Assembly (NCBI GenBank): GCA_012934845.2 | Contig: WNNJ02002794.1 | Span: 1 to 64,000, forward strand | Direction: 5' to 3' | Length of the DNA: 64,000 nt | Source of the DNA: Pomphorhynchus laevis | Lineage: Eukaryota; Acanthocephala; Palaeacanthocephala; Echinorhynchida; Pomphorhynchidae | In this document: one piece after another, positions 31,301 to 45,000 of the stretch | Numbering within the stretch: the first letter of the stretch is position 1 | How the letters are laid out: every line of letters starts with the position of its first letter | Made by a program: the position numbers and the translations under genes | Notes under the pieces: generated by a model | Databases searched by the model: none | Told to the model about the DNA's origin: nothing | Seen by the model: only the letters and a program-made list of their open reading frames with translations

Positions 31301-32971
31301 AATTTCAGCTCACAGATGCATTCAAGTTAAATTAATTATTATATTAATATATTATTATATTATAGTAAAAGATTACAAGAAATCGATATTTTGATGCGAC
31401 GGAAGCACATTAAATGAGATGGTTATACTATTATATTGATAATATGAAAAGAATATACAAAATCGAGCCATCAATGAATTAATCTCCGCGTTCGTTCAAG
31501 CGGAACGAACGATATTACCGAGATTAATTTTTCGACTACAACAATTATAACTGCCGCACTTATCGCGCAAAACACAGTTCGTCATCCCGAACGCACAGTC
31601 GCTCTTTGCTGCAATCGAAAAGCGATTGTTGAGGATAACTGGAACTTGTAAATTATATTTATAATGGTACATATGAGGAACTATTTGAAGATATGCTAAG
31701 TTTATATAATTTTATTTAATGAATTCGATCTCTTTTTGGATAGAATGTTAATTTATCAAAATACATGTATCTAGCGAGCAAACACAAAGATAAAACATTA
31801 CTTAGAATTAAATGTTTTAAAATGATTACTTAATATAGCAAAATTATTGGAAGTTGTATTGACAATGAGCATCGAAGAAAAACTTACTTAAAGAGTTGTA
31901 TGAATACAGCAAACAAACAAATTTGCTAAATATAATAACCAAGTTTCATATGTAATCCTAATAATAATATTTCATCATAATAATAAAGAAGATATAATTA
32001 CATTTTCTTAAATAAATCTTATATAAAAATATGTTTTTAAATAAAATTGCTTGAATCTAGACGAAATCAAGAAACACCAAACTGAATAAATTCATGAAAA
32101 GAGCTAACTTAATGTCCAACGTTTTTGTCTTCGAAATCCCAAATACGAAATTCTCGGAAAATCTCAAACAAAATCTTTACGAAAAAAAGGTTTAAGTCGC
32201 AACATCAGCAGGAGTGGATTGTAGTGTATAAACGCGTTAAGATAGTACATGCCGAGTTTCGCACAATTCTTCTAAAAGATATTCTAGCCATAAAATACGA
32301 CACGATGCAATCAGAAATTGTAACGCCGAATATTTATGTTATTTACGGTAATATTATAATCAAACTATGCAACGACTGCTTATCTACGAAGTAGTTGTTT
32401 ATAGACAAATGTGTGTTTAACTTATTTACCTTGTCGAAAGCTGGTAGGTTCGATGCACGTAAGTTATCATGAACGAAAAAAAACATTCTAAATGCCGGAA
32501 ATGATCCAAACATATTTTCAAACTTATACTTCTTAGAAAGTATTCAATATTAGTATTTTAGACGACGAAATATAACGACATATTGCCAATTACTAATTGT
32601 CAATGTTCAATACAATTTATACAGTATCGACATAATTCGAACATTCATATTATTACACTTGCCATCCATGCAAGAATAATCCTCAAGCTAATTGGAACAA
32701 GTCCATAAATTAGCATTGCAGTGATATTGCGAAACTGCTGCATATGTATTCCAATTATTTTTTGTACTTAATATCTCCTTATGTACACTATGGAAATCAA
32801 TAACCTCCAATAATTGCTATTTATCCAATTGTTTGAACACTATGTTTGTTTCATTTTATTTTTATTAGTTTGAAAGTTAAATTTGCACATTATTTTTATT
32901 TGTATTTTTCAAACTAGTAACAATATTTAAGTTTAGCTAATCTTGAAATTAATTGAATCTTTTTGTTGTAG
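31301..32971. other. AT-rich stretch upstream of the first sure STAG exon
   Basis: No recognisable element or gene. An 89-codon open frame at 32,125-32,394 shows no known domain. STAG proteins normally have 70-100 residues before the region encoded by the first exon, so an upstream exon should lie here or further left. Confidence 0.4.
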
Positions 32972-33037
32972 TCGAATTTACTTGAAAACAACTCATCACT
33001 ATTTGTTAAACTTTTACCGAGTAGCGTTAATCCAGAG
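32972..33037 (+). CDS. STAG: STAG exon 1 of those seen
   Basis: Acceptor TTTGTTGTAG, 22 codons (including SSLFVKLLPSS, the counterpart of TLFEVVKLGKS), donor GTAATT. Phase 0 at both ends. A 48-bp intron follows. Confidence 0.75.
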
Positions 33038-36000
33038 GTAATTTTATGAAATTTTAGAAATGTTAGTAAATTTTAAATTATTTAGAAGTTAGCTGAGGAA
33101 TGGATCGAATCATATTTGTCAAACAGTAAAAATGGCACAACAGATTTTATCCAATTGCTGATTTCTGGATCAGGATGCCAAGCAAAGATATCAAATAATG
33201 ACTTGTTTAGTGTATCATTTGATACCATTTTATTGAATTTAGCAGAAAGTTTTTCCTCGGTAATTTTAAATATTTCATTTTCAGTCAATTTGAATTTTTA
33301 TTAAATAGATATAAATTTTTCGACTTTTAAATGATATTTTTTCACAATTGCTAAAGTTAAAATATTTCTTATCTTTTTAAACAAATGCTAATACTCGATT
33401 ATAGATTTTCAGAAATTTAGATTTCAGCGTTTTTTGAATTACTGGCATAATAATCGCTGTACAACGAAGTATTAATTCTTTATATATGCTGTCAATACTA
33501 GCCAAACTAGATTAATCTTCAAAGTTTTCAAATTTTAGCAATCATTATATGGGTAACCTAAATATATCATGTTTATATATTTGAATATACATTAGATAAT
33601 TATACTTATAAAATTATAATTATACTTTTTTAGTAGTATATATTTATTTATCAAAGGTCAATAAAATGTCAATTTGATTTATTATTTTATTAAATTTTTA
33701 TCTTATGGCAAACGTTTTACATTATTTTTCTTTTATTTTTTATTCTTTTTAATTTAGTATTAACTAATATTTATAAGATACTTAATAGATTAAAAATTAA
33801 AATAATAAAAATTAATTATTATATTAAATTAATTTTTTTGCGAACCACTCCGGAGAATACAAAAAGAACTTTATTTATTTGATATTTCGACTGTACTTAG
33901 CAGTCCTTTTCAATCTAAAAATAGAAGAAAATATTACACAAAAGAAAATTCAATTAAAAATAATGTAACTAAGTTATAGCCACATCGGCAATAGCTGATT
34001 TCATTTTGGCAATTTTATCACGATGTTTAGCAAGTTTATAGTTTACATCTTTTGTACGTCTTGTGGAGTGAATTTTTAGGACCAGTTAGATTTATTCCCT
34101 TCCATTGTAGGAAAGATGGAAATATACAATGATTCCTAAACGAGCCTACGTCCAATCTGTTTTTCTTTATGTAAAATATTGTAAAAGACTGTTTCATCGC
34201 CAATTCTGGATATTGATTGGCCAGCTCTTTGTTCATAAGAACCCTGACGGTATGCAGTAACAGAGAATACAGACACAGAGAGTATAGGAGAATAAATCGC
34301 ATATTAAGGGAATGTCAATATCCGGAATGGGCGATAAAACGGTCTTTTACAATTGCGATAAGGGCAAGCCAGTTGCCTAGAACGTCGACCGCACAGCTAG
34401 ATATGAAACACGTCAAATCAACGTTCATCAGTAATACTTTAAAGAGACGATTGTCGAAGTTAACTTCAAAGTTTAAGATCAGTATAAAAGTGTACTACAA
34501 AAATGGTGCGAGACTTAGTGGCATTTTCAAAAAGGATACCAGTTGCAGCATCACAATGTGTAATATATACCATTCCGTGCTCAGATTGTGAGAAGACCTA
34601 TGTTGGACAAACTAAACAAGGTTTAAAAAAGAGAACGTACCAACATAAATACAACCTGAATAAAGGTGATACATCTTCAGCAATATTCAATCATGCTATT
34701 GAGACCGGCCATAACATTGATTTCAAAAGCACAGATATCCTACATAAAGAAAAACAGTTAGGACGTAGGCTCGTTTAGGAATCATTGTACATTTCCATCT
34801 TTCCTACAATGGAAGGGAATAAATCTCACTGGTCCTAAAAATTCACTCCACAAGACGTACAAAAAGATGTAAACTATAAACTTGTTAAACATCGTGATAA
34901 GGTTGCCAAAATGAAATCAGCTATTGCCGATGGGGCTATAACTTAGTTACATTATTTTTAATTGAATTTTCTTTTGTGTAATATTTTCTTCTAATTTTAG
35001 ATTGAAAAGGACTGCTAAGTACAGTCGAAATATCAAATAAATAAAGTTCTTTTTTTTGTATTCTCGGGAATGGTTCGCAATAAAAAAGTTACTTTTTACC
35101 CTAAAGCAATTCTCAACGATATATTAAATTGATATTAATTATTATATTTCATTTATTATTATATAAATTTAATTAATTAAAAATAATATATTAAATATTT
35201 ATAAAATATAAAAAATATTTAAATTGTCGAAATTCTATCGACTTTTTGCAGTTGATAATCTTCAAATTGTTAAGATTGAATAATGTATTTGCCTCTTTAA
35301 TTATGTTAATATCACTTTTGCACACAGTGAATATGCTTGGTAGACATAGCATATATTATCAAAATGATATTTTTGCAGTTGATACATTATGGCACTTTCA
35401 AGTTAGTGACTTGAAAAGAGCCAAAGTGTTATATCGAAACGTAGTATAAAAATGAACTATTTGTATCTCATTTTGATAATATATGATATGCCTACCGAAC
35501 TTTTATTTTAACTTTTATTAATGAACATATCATTTTTAAAAAACTGTATATTACTGAAATCACTAATTCGTCATTATTTTATTACTTTGTGCGCTTGTTA
35601 ACCAATATATATTTGTAAAGTAGGTACATCGAAATAAAGCCCGGGATTGATAAATTTGATAATTGATAAATTTCTATTTTTATCACAATATGATAATTTA
35701 ATGCATTAATGATGTTTATTAAACTTTGATTTTACTGTTTAATTCAAATTTAGTGTGTACATCCACTTGTCAATGGCACTAAGGCATATCGATACTTCAA
35801 TGTAAATATGAAGAAATTTTTATATTCGGTGTTCGAAAAAATTAGACATCAAGTTCTATCAGATGGTCTATTCTTATCGAAGTTGGTTAATTGTCTACTA
35901 CCAATGTGCTCAAGCTCCATACGGCCATTTCGTTATACTGGTACATTCGTTGGTAAGTTTAATCAATTGAGTTTTTTAATCAATTGGGTTTTTTTTATTA

Positions 36001-39000
36001 AAGCCTTTTATAAAAGTAAAATTCAATTTTTTGAAGATATCCGTAAATGAAGTAAAACCGAAAGTAAATATGAAAGATTAAATCCGACTTAAATTAAAGT
36101 AAAATCTTTAATTTCTTGCAGTTTTAAACAATATGAAGGAAGCAATAAATAGCACAATCTGATTCTACTAAAATATTTTTAGATAGAGAAAAAATCTAAG
36201 AGTATTTGATTACTTACTTTTTAATCCATATCATTGACGGATTTCACGAAATCCATGTTTCATCTAAAATTATTTCAATAGTTGATGCATTATTGACAAA
36301 TAATGATTGAAGCTGGATCAAAGGAAAGAAGAATTTTTTTTCGCTAACTTCTGTTAGCATCTTCAGAAAATTACGCAATATTCTTCCGCTAACAGAAGTT
36401 AGCGAAATATTAAAAATAATTTGTTCTTTCCTTTGATCCAGCTCCGATAATTATTTAAAATTTATTTAACTTTTTAAAAATAATTCCGCTGTATTAAAAT
36501 GAATTTTTAATGTTTGAATATAATCGATAAAATAGATTTTTTGTATTTCGCTAGATTGCTTTGTCGTAATCAGGAAATACAGATTTTTTATCTGTATTTT
36601 TTGGAAAAGGCTCAGTCAGTATTGCGTTTTTGGTACGCGGACGACGGCTGCCTGGTTGGCAGTCCTGAGGGAATAGACTAATTCACCTTAAAGTCACCCA
36701 ATCGCTGCCGACTGATATACCACAAAACGCTCAATCGTTTTTGACAAGACGTTAAGCCGGCAAGACCTCAATCATGCTCCCATCATTGGGGCCGAAATCA
36801 TCAAATTAAACAGGATGATTCGCCAATAGAGTCATCTTTTTTTCGAGGTCATTCATTGGAAACCTAGCTTCTTTCGATTACCTAATTGCACGCAATCTAA
36901 TTTATTCATCAATAAACTTGATAAGATATGTGAGGACGCTGCCCCACACTCCACTTATCGTATGTCTACTATCGTGATGAGTCAGTTGATACTGCAGCTA
37001 ATGAATAAATTACCAGTTAGGAAAACTGTTAGCAATTTTATCGAAACGCATTAAGCTCTGCCGGTCTAGTGACATTGATAGTATGTTAGAAGAACCAAGA
37101 TTTCTGCAACATCTTAACATGCAAAAAAATCATCCCAATTTAAAATGATAACCTATCAAAAGCCTTCCGACGACTCATACAAGGACGGAAGATAACCGTT
37201 GCCATGAAACTACTTGAGTCAAATAACGTCTTTGGAAAACCAATGGATTTGGACGATAATGTTTCCGGTAAATCCGTAAGATAAATACTCATTAATACGA
37301 ATTTAAATGGAGATGAACTGTGTGTTTTTGCATTATTAGAGCATCCCATTCACAATTCATGAGACTTTCATCCAGTAATATTCAATACAATTGATTCCTA
37401 CGATTGATTCAATACGATTATATCTTCAGCTAAGCGAGTAAAAGAGGGTGCGACCCTATGGTCTGGACACCAGATCATGGAACCACATGCTCACCGATTT
37501 TGGTGATAGCTCCAAAAGTAGTTCCAACGAGTGTCTAATAATTCCATGATTACGTTGACCGCAATCAGACTAATCGCTCTCAGCAAACGTCATGGTGCTA
37601 GAACAATAGGAATCGATCGTCATGTATTCAGACAAATAATGTTTAATGTAATCTTTGACATTGCTCAACCTCAGATTCAGAGTATATGTGCGACACCTTA
37701 ACTCTGCGCAGGTCAGCGTGTAGGTACTGACTGGTCATAAACGCTCTTAGCGATTACATGTCTAATGACCCTATATCCATACTTCTAACAATTGATGTAG
37801 ATAATGTCTTTGGCCACATGAATCGGAAGACAGCGTTGATTAATATACTGAAAGTTTGCCCAACTATGTCATTATCTTTTCACAATATGTATCAACAACC
37901 TTTAATACTAGTCATCAACAACGGGCGTATTCTATCCAGAGAGGGCTTCACACAGGGGGATGTTTTTTCTATGGCAGCATTTGCAGTCGCTATTTTCTCG
38001 CATATCTGGGGCACAATGGAAAATACTCATTCAGTATTGCGCTTTTGGTACGCGGACGATGGCTACCTGGTTGGCAGTCTTGAGGGGCGTGTTAAACACA
38101 TATAGGTTTTTGCAAATATATTGTCCCCGTTATGGCTCTTACATAAACTCTCGCAAGTGTAGAGTATATGTGAATAGTCATAGCGTATATAATATTGAGT
38201 CCCTCTTTTCAAGTACTTCTATTCCCATCAGAAATGAAGGTTTATCAGTCTTGAGATCACCCATTAGTAGCAAGGAATATATTGAGAGATCTATTAACCA
38301 GATCTATTATCTGTCAATAATTTAGTGGATTTAATCGCTCACCTGTTTTAAGTCGGTCAGTCAGATGTTCAGATAGCATCATTAACGAACTCATTTTAAC
38401 ATAAATGAACATACCTATATAGATAATGCAGATGTTTGCCTGATTGGTTCTTCCCTTTTTTATCTTCGATACGATCTATGCTTCGGATACTGATGGGCAC
38501 GAAATTAGATATCGATGATACGCTCTGGCTCGTGTATAGACTAAGCCATCAAAATGGCGGTGTCGGTATAATAGATGCCACTAGCAGCAGTGACATTGAA
38601 TACAATGCATCTCTTCAAATATGTGTGCCGTGTTTAAATGTTGTCCGTTACATGGAGTTGATAAGAACAGAGAAGACAATAGCAGACAAAGACTTTTAGA
38701 CCGCCAGATAATCGAAATTAACGAGCGTTCAGAGATACTTCAGAGAGTAGTCCAAGTCATGATGAACTTAATCGAGCACACATCACTAAAGAGAGCTTCC
38801 CCATGTCTAACATTTATACCTACAATGACTCATAAACAAGACCAAGTAATAACGAGTTTCGTGATGCAATGATAGTCAAATATGGTGTGCTACCCCTATA
38901 TGCTCTAACAATGTGTCACTGCGGTATTTTGAATACTCGTCTGCACGCAATTTCTTGTCCTCAAGGAGGACTAACTTCGATGAGACACGATATGGTACGT

Positions 39001-42000
39001 GACCTCTTTTCACAAAATATCACCGAAATCTGCGACAATGTTCAAATTGAACCCACTATGAGCGCAATTTATCTGGAGGTTTGCTTCACCAACAGTGCCA
39101 CAACAATTGATAAAATGCTAGACTCGACATTATGTGTTCCGGCCTATATGGGGACAATACATAATGCACTTTTCTTGACAAATACGTTTTTAATGATCAC
39201 ACTCACTCAAATACTTCAAGGAGCATAAGTTCCTGCTTTGAACTTTACTCGTCGCGAAAAAGAAGCAAGTATGTTGACAGAATCGGAGTCGATCAGGTTT
39301 CTTTTATTCCTGCTACGTTCTCATGTTATGGTGGAAACGACAAAGAGTGCAAAGCACTTTTCCAAAAGATAGCAGTTAAAAAGTCTCGAAAACGCGAAAC
39401 TTTGTACGCAGATGAAATTTCAAAATTACGATCTCGCATCGAAATAATTTTCGCAAAGATGTGTTCGTGCTGCATCCAAACTATCTTCCTATCAAAATCT
39501 ATGCCAATGAATCGAGGGTGCAGTGAGGGAGTATTTGAGAAGGCCGTTTATGTCTGTGAGAATCAGAAGTCGCTAAGATGAGTCAGTGTTTTATTTTACA
39601 AATGGTTTTGATGTTTGATTTTTTACTGTTGCTCGTTATGGTAACTATTATTAGGTTGATGCTTTCACTTTTTGTTTGTAATAAATTATTTAAAAAAATA
39701 AAGAATTAAATTGACGCCAATATTATTTATTGACGTCAGGAAGGGTTCAATTGCTGAATCAACTAGCGTCAGTAAGGGTTCAGTGGCTACGCTATGGTAG
39801 ACTTTCTAATCAAACCTGCAACATGACCTCGAACTGTGTTATGTCTGATCGTTGAAGCTCGACCTATTTTGCACGACATTGAATGAACGATTTCGTTCAC
39901 TTGTTTACAGGGACATGTCGACTGAACACAATCTTTGTGAGTTCATACCGCCTTTATAATGTGTCTTGAAATTCGTGATGAAATAGCCTTGAGTTGAGTC
40001 AATTAAAGTGTAGAACGATCAACCAGGTCGATGCCTTCTTTTCAACTGCATATGATGGTGAGTTATCAGTGGGGTCACTCTCTGCTAAGGACATATTGGC
40101 GAGGTGATGCTCGAGTTTGTGTTGCTTCTTTAGCCGAAAGCATCTTAATATGTTTCGTTTGTAACGGTCTTCTAGTTTGAGTCCCTTGCATGCTTGCCAT
40201 GGTCGGTTTTACTCATTGTCGCACTCTTTTGTAGAATTACGAATTCCATATTATCTCAATTAATAACAATTATTTATTATTTATTATTTAATTATTTGAT
40301 TTTTTTATAATTGTTTTTTATTTATAAATAATATAAAATACGGATACTCAGTTAGCTGATGTAACATAATATATTTCTTAGGCCGTTGGTGATCGCAGGT
40401 ATCAGCTCTTAGCTATCAGTCCATACTTAAAAATATTTTCAATTTTTTAGTAATGCTCTGATTGTATTTTACGTGTCTTTTTCGCATATATCAGCATGTT
40501 TTGAAAATCCATCACGGTTGAGTTGTAAGCGGCTTGGGATCTAATCGATCTACGTTTACGAGGTTAGATCAAATATTCAAGCATTCCCGTCCATTTTTGT
40601 CTATTCACGGGTCTACAAACTTACGTAATCAATTGAAGAACCCAATATGTTAATGCCCTCTGTGGATATTGCAATTCTTATATTTATAAATGTATTCGAT
40701 GCATGTTCGAAATTCTCTGGGTGAACTAGTAATTGACACTGATAAGTTTATGTTCTAGCCGAACGTTGGTCCGACTTATTGTAAAAACTACAATAACTTT
40801 ATACACTCATCACCCGAGTCTGCAAAGTTGGTATCGTCTGCATACAATCTTTCGACGATATTTTTCATGTTGATCACAAGCGGTGTAGTGGATTCATAAA
40901 ATGCTTTCATGGCTAGCGTATCACCTTAAGTAAAGCCTTCCACGGAGTACCAAATTTCATTGTCAATTGTCATCAAGCTATTCATCAGGCATACAAATTT
41001 TTGGGAACTATTGAAAGAGCTGGACAGACCATTGGTAGGATAAACGAGGCAAGTTTACACTTAATCATATTGAATACGTTTCGAGCATCTACCATAAATA
41101 TACAGAGCGATTATTTCTTTTGAACACCTTGTGCGGTGAGTAGATTGCATATTCGGCCTCGCATGTTTGACCAGCGTAGAGTTTTTCCTGTCTTTAATTG
41201 AATATTCTTGCCTGCAATATCTAGGATATTTTTGCTTATTATTCCTCTAATAACTTCCAGACACTGTTTGAACGAATCCCTCAGTTTTTGATCAGTGCTA
41301 TTAACCTGCTTGACTTTTGACAAATTACATTATCAGGTTGAACTTTGTCGGAAGCTATCTTTACACTAAGTTTTGCAATAGTATTTGCGAAAGATATTGA
41401 GTCTCTTCCTAATAAAGACAATACTAGTTTCAATAATGCTTCATCAACTCCAGATGGATTTGCGCTACCTTTTGTTCTGTTGGCAGCTCCAGTGGGCCTT
41501 TGTGGATTTATTCGTTTAAAAATATATTAATGAAATTAAAGTTGAGGAGCTAACATCTCGGTAAGATTGGCGGATGTCGTGATGGCAGCAGCATATGGAT
41601 GTTTAGACTTTACGATATCGCGAACAATCACGTTATTCACTTTAAAGTTAAATTTAAGAATGCCGGAGTTATTAGCGCTATCCATTATGAGTCGCATTGC
41701 TGAGACGAATTAATGTCCTTGTAACGTTTTAATGTCATGTGTCTGAAGATCTGTCTCAACGATTCTTGTAAAATACGTGCTTCTTCCGGTAGAATAAATA
41801 GTCTAACTTTTCTCCAGTTATTTATCCTGCGACACATTGTCGTATGTTGTAAAGATAAATAATGATGTGTAGATAATGTATAGGTAGATAATATCTTGTA
41901 ATCACTTATATAGTTTATAGTTATTATATAAACGAAGAATAAGTTCCTATAATAACTATATATTATAGTTATTATTCCTATAATAACTATATATTTGAAA

Positions 42001-45000
42001 TGGAAGAAGATTGTGGTTATAGTATTTATTACTTATATAGTTTGTCTGCGAGCGAAGAAAGCGGAACTGAAATCTTAGAGATATCTAATTTGGATATATC
42101 ATGTTTTGTTTATTATTTAAAATAATAAAAAATAATATAAAAAGCAAATTATAAAAGTTCTGAATTGTTAATAACTGATTATATTGCAGATTCATCAATA
42201 CAATAATAATATTATTGTTTATTATTTATTAATATCGGTACAACTTAAATCACACAATATACCATGAGGGAAGCCCTTTGCAACTCTGAGCTGCTCCGGT
42301 TTTAATAATTATTCAGCCCGATTCATTTGGTGTTCTTGTGATAAGCGGGAACATTATGCATTGATTGTCTTGCACCTGAATGTTCAAATCAAACATAATG
42401 CTTTTTGATACATCGAGATGCACAACAAAATCGGTTGTTTTACCCGAAGGAGACATTTGTAGATATATTTCGGCAAAAGTATATTAAGTCAATATTAACT
42501 CTCAACGTACAAATGCACCAATTAAGGACAGTGCTGATCCGATATATGCTGAGTTGATATATGTTATAGGAAGCTAAATCGTGCATGATGAATCTAATAC
42601 CTATATATAATAATTATTTAATAATATTTCGTATATATTTTGGTCATAGCGTGATTCTAACCAGAAGTAGTTTATAAATTAAATATAATTTATACAAATT
42701 AGTAAACTCTGTTATAATTACATTCGTGTGCCATGTAATCTGTTTTTTAGGCATTATTAATTATCCACATGAGAACAATTTTTGTTAGTGTAAATTGTAA
42801 CAACGTTTCGGTCAATCACAGTGACCGTTTTCAAGTTAAAAGTTTTCAAAACACTAATCACCTTTATCCCATAAGTGCGGAATATGACGATGTTTTCTTA
42901 GTCCATAGTATCGATAAGAATTTTTAAATTATAATTTGATTTGTTTCCATGCATCCTTTCACCACTGACGTTGATGTGTATAGACTCAAAAATTAATCGT
43001 CTATAATAATTTGATTCTTTTGCAAGAATTTTGATATCATCGAATTCAATATTGTGTCCTTTCATGAGGGATGGTTTAAAACGGCAGATGACATGTCCCA
43101 TTTCCTTATAGCATTACGATGTTCCTTAATTCTAAGTTGTAATGGTCGTTTAGTCTGACCTACGTATATAGCATCACAATCTTTACATTTTATCTCATAT
43201 ACGAGACCTAACTTTTGCTGAGATAAGGGTCTCCGTTTGAACATGGATGCTAGACACCTGTTAGGTGGACAGTAAACTGTAGGACGTGATGACGTCTGTC
43301 GTCTAATACCATCTTCAAGTTTGTTTAGTCGAGCTTTCTGTCAACCGGTTACATTTCTCCGAGCAAATTTGCAAAGACCTTAGCAACAATGAAGCAGCAG
43401 CGGATATCTTATATTTGTTTGATATATGAAGCAAGCAAAGCTCTTACCTTCAACAATGAGTAAGCCAGAAAGTGCGGAATGAAAAATTTCATAAGAGATG
43501 AAGACATAACAATATGTAAATCAGACAAAGGGCGAGCACTAGCAGTAATGAACACAAAAGACTATGTAGAGCATGTGAACTTATTATTAACGAGTAACAA
43601 GTTTGTTAAATTATCCACCGATCCAACGGCTAAGAGAGAGAAATTCACAATTAGACACCTTCCTAATATCTAAGGTGATAATATCTAAGGTGATATAATA
43701 TAATATCTAAGGTGATATATCTTCTTAATATCTAAGGTGATATCTAAGGTCCAATTAGACACCTTTCTAATCTCTAAGATGTCCAATTAGACACATTTCT
43801 AATCTCTCGGTCTCCGCCTGTCTGGCGGAAACAGAGAGATTAGGAAGGTGTAGCACATGAGCTGGGACCTCGAGTTTTGTTGGAGTGGGATTGTATACGA
43901 CCTATATAGGTAGTTGAGAGCAACGCGGTAGCTTGCGAAGAGAGGTAGGAATTAAATTCGGTTAAACTCTCATTTACAATTCTGGGAAAGAGTTGGATAG
44001 AAGTCTGGAAGAACGCCACTCTGATAGGATCAAAGTGAAACCTCCTTCGAAGCAACGTATCTTCCTTCATCCGCCAGCGAATTAGGTCATGAGAGGTGAT
44101 CAGTTTTTGGCGCGACGGCTCTTGATTTGGCGCGAATGCAAATCAAGCTTTTAAGAATGTAAATATATTTTTTAAGAAGAAATGTAAAATCATTATATTA
44201 TTTTAAAGCAAGTCATGATATATTTGTTATGTTTCGGTTTTACAGAATTTTTTCATTTTTTGATATAAGTGTAAACCTATTAATTTGACAAAAATAGTTA
44301 TAATTTCTTACAAAAATAATCACATAAATTTTTTTATTACAACACAATAGCGTGTATTTTGAAAAGAACTTTATAAATATAGAACGTCTTTATGATAAAT
44401 AATATTTATTTAAATAAATTTTCAAAATTAGTAAATATTAGTGTTTAATAGTTAAGCTATTGCTTTTAGCTATGAAGTTACAAAGTGCACTTCTGCAAAT
44501 GGAACTTTCAATTAATCAGATAATTAATGATCTACAAGTTCAATGTAGCGGGCGTCTAGGCTTAAGAAGCAGCTCAAGTGCATCATTTTGCAAAGATCAA
44601 ATTAATAATGTAAGAAATACTTTAATTTTATATTGTAACATCAATAAATCAAAATTATTTTATTCGCAAACTTCAATATTTAACCTTGAAATTTTGTATA
44701 TATGAACTAATTATGAGAGTTTTCAGAATCGCTTAAAATTATAAATCTCTCAATCAGATGAAAATCGATCGGCTTTACAATAATCGCAAGATTTTTTATT
44801 ATTTTTTTACTATAATATTTTTATAATTTGATATATTAATGTAATTTGATATATAAATATTATATTTTATGATATTTTTATTATAATTTATTATTATAAT
44901 TAACTTTTTTATATAAGGATTATTTCTTACATGCACATGTAAAAATACATAAAAACCTTCTTACTCCAAAAAATCATTCATACTTAGTTCTACATAAGGT

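Larger units (their letters stand above)
36690..39600 (+). mobile_element. R2-like RLE retrotransposon, family 1, copy d (STAG intron)
   Basis: Nearly complete: VIHWKPSFFRLPNC near 36,860 (the W-x-x-N/S-x-F N-terminal block), FRRLIQGRKITVAMKLLES near 37,160, IRLIALSKRHGARTIGID near 37,565, TIDVDNVFGHMNR near 37,785, EGFTQGDVFSMA near 37,945, FWYADDGYLVGS near 38,045, CHCGILNTRLHAISC with RHDMVRDLF near 38,920-39,010, and RKRSKYVDRIGVDQVSFIPATF near 39,250. The frame changes many times, so it is older than copy b. It is in the same orientation as the host gene. Confidence 0.75.

Noticed and set aside
33082-33288. Minus-strand open frame of 68 codons
   Set aside because: Antisense to STAG exon 2, which has matching splice sites and family motifs.
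37140-37349. Minus-strand open frame
   Set aside because: Antisense to the N-terminal part of R2-like copy d (FRRLIQGRKITVAMK).
41345-41530. + strand open frame considered as a STAG exon
   Set aside because: The minus strand carries the R2-like GSANPSGVDEALL block here, and the + frame has no similarity to STAG.
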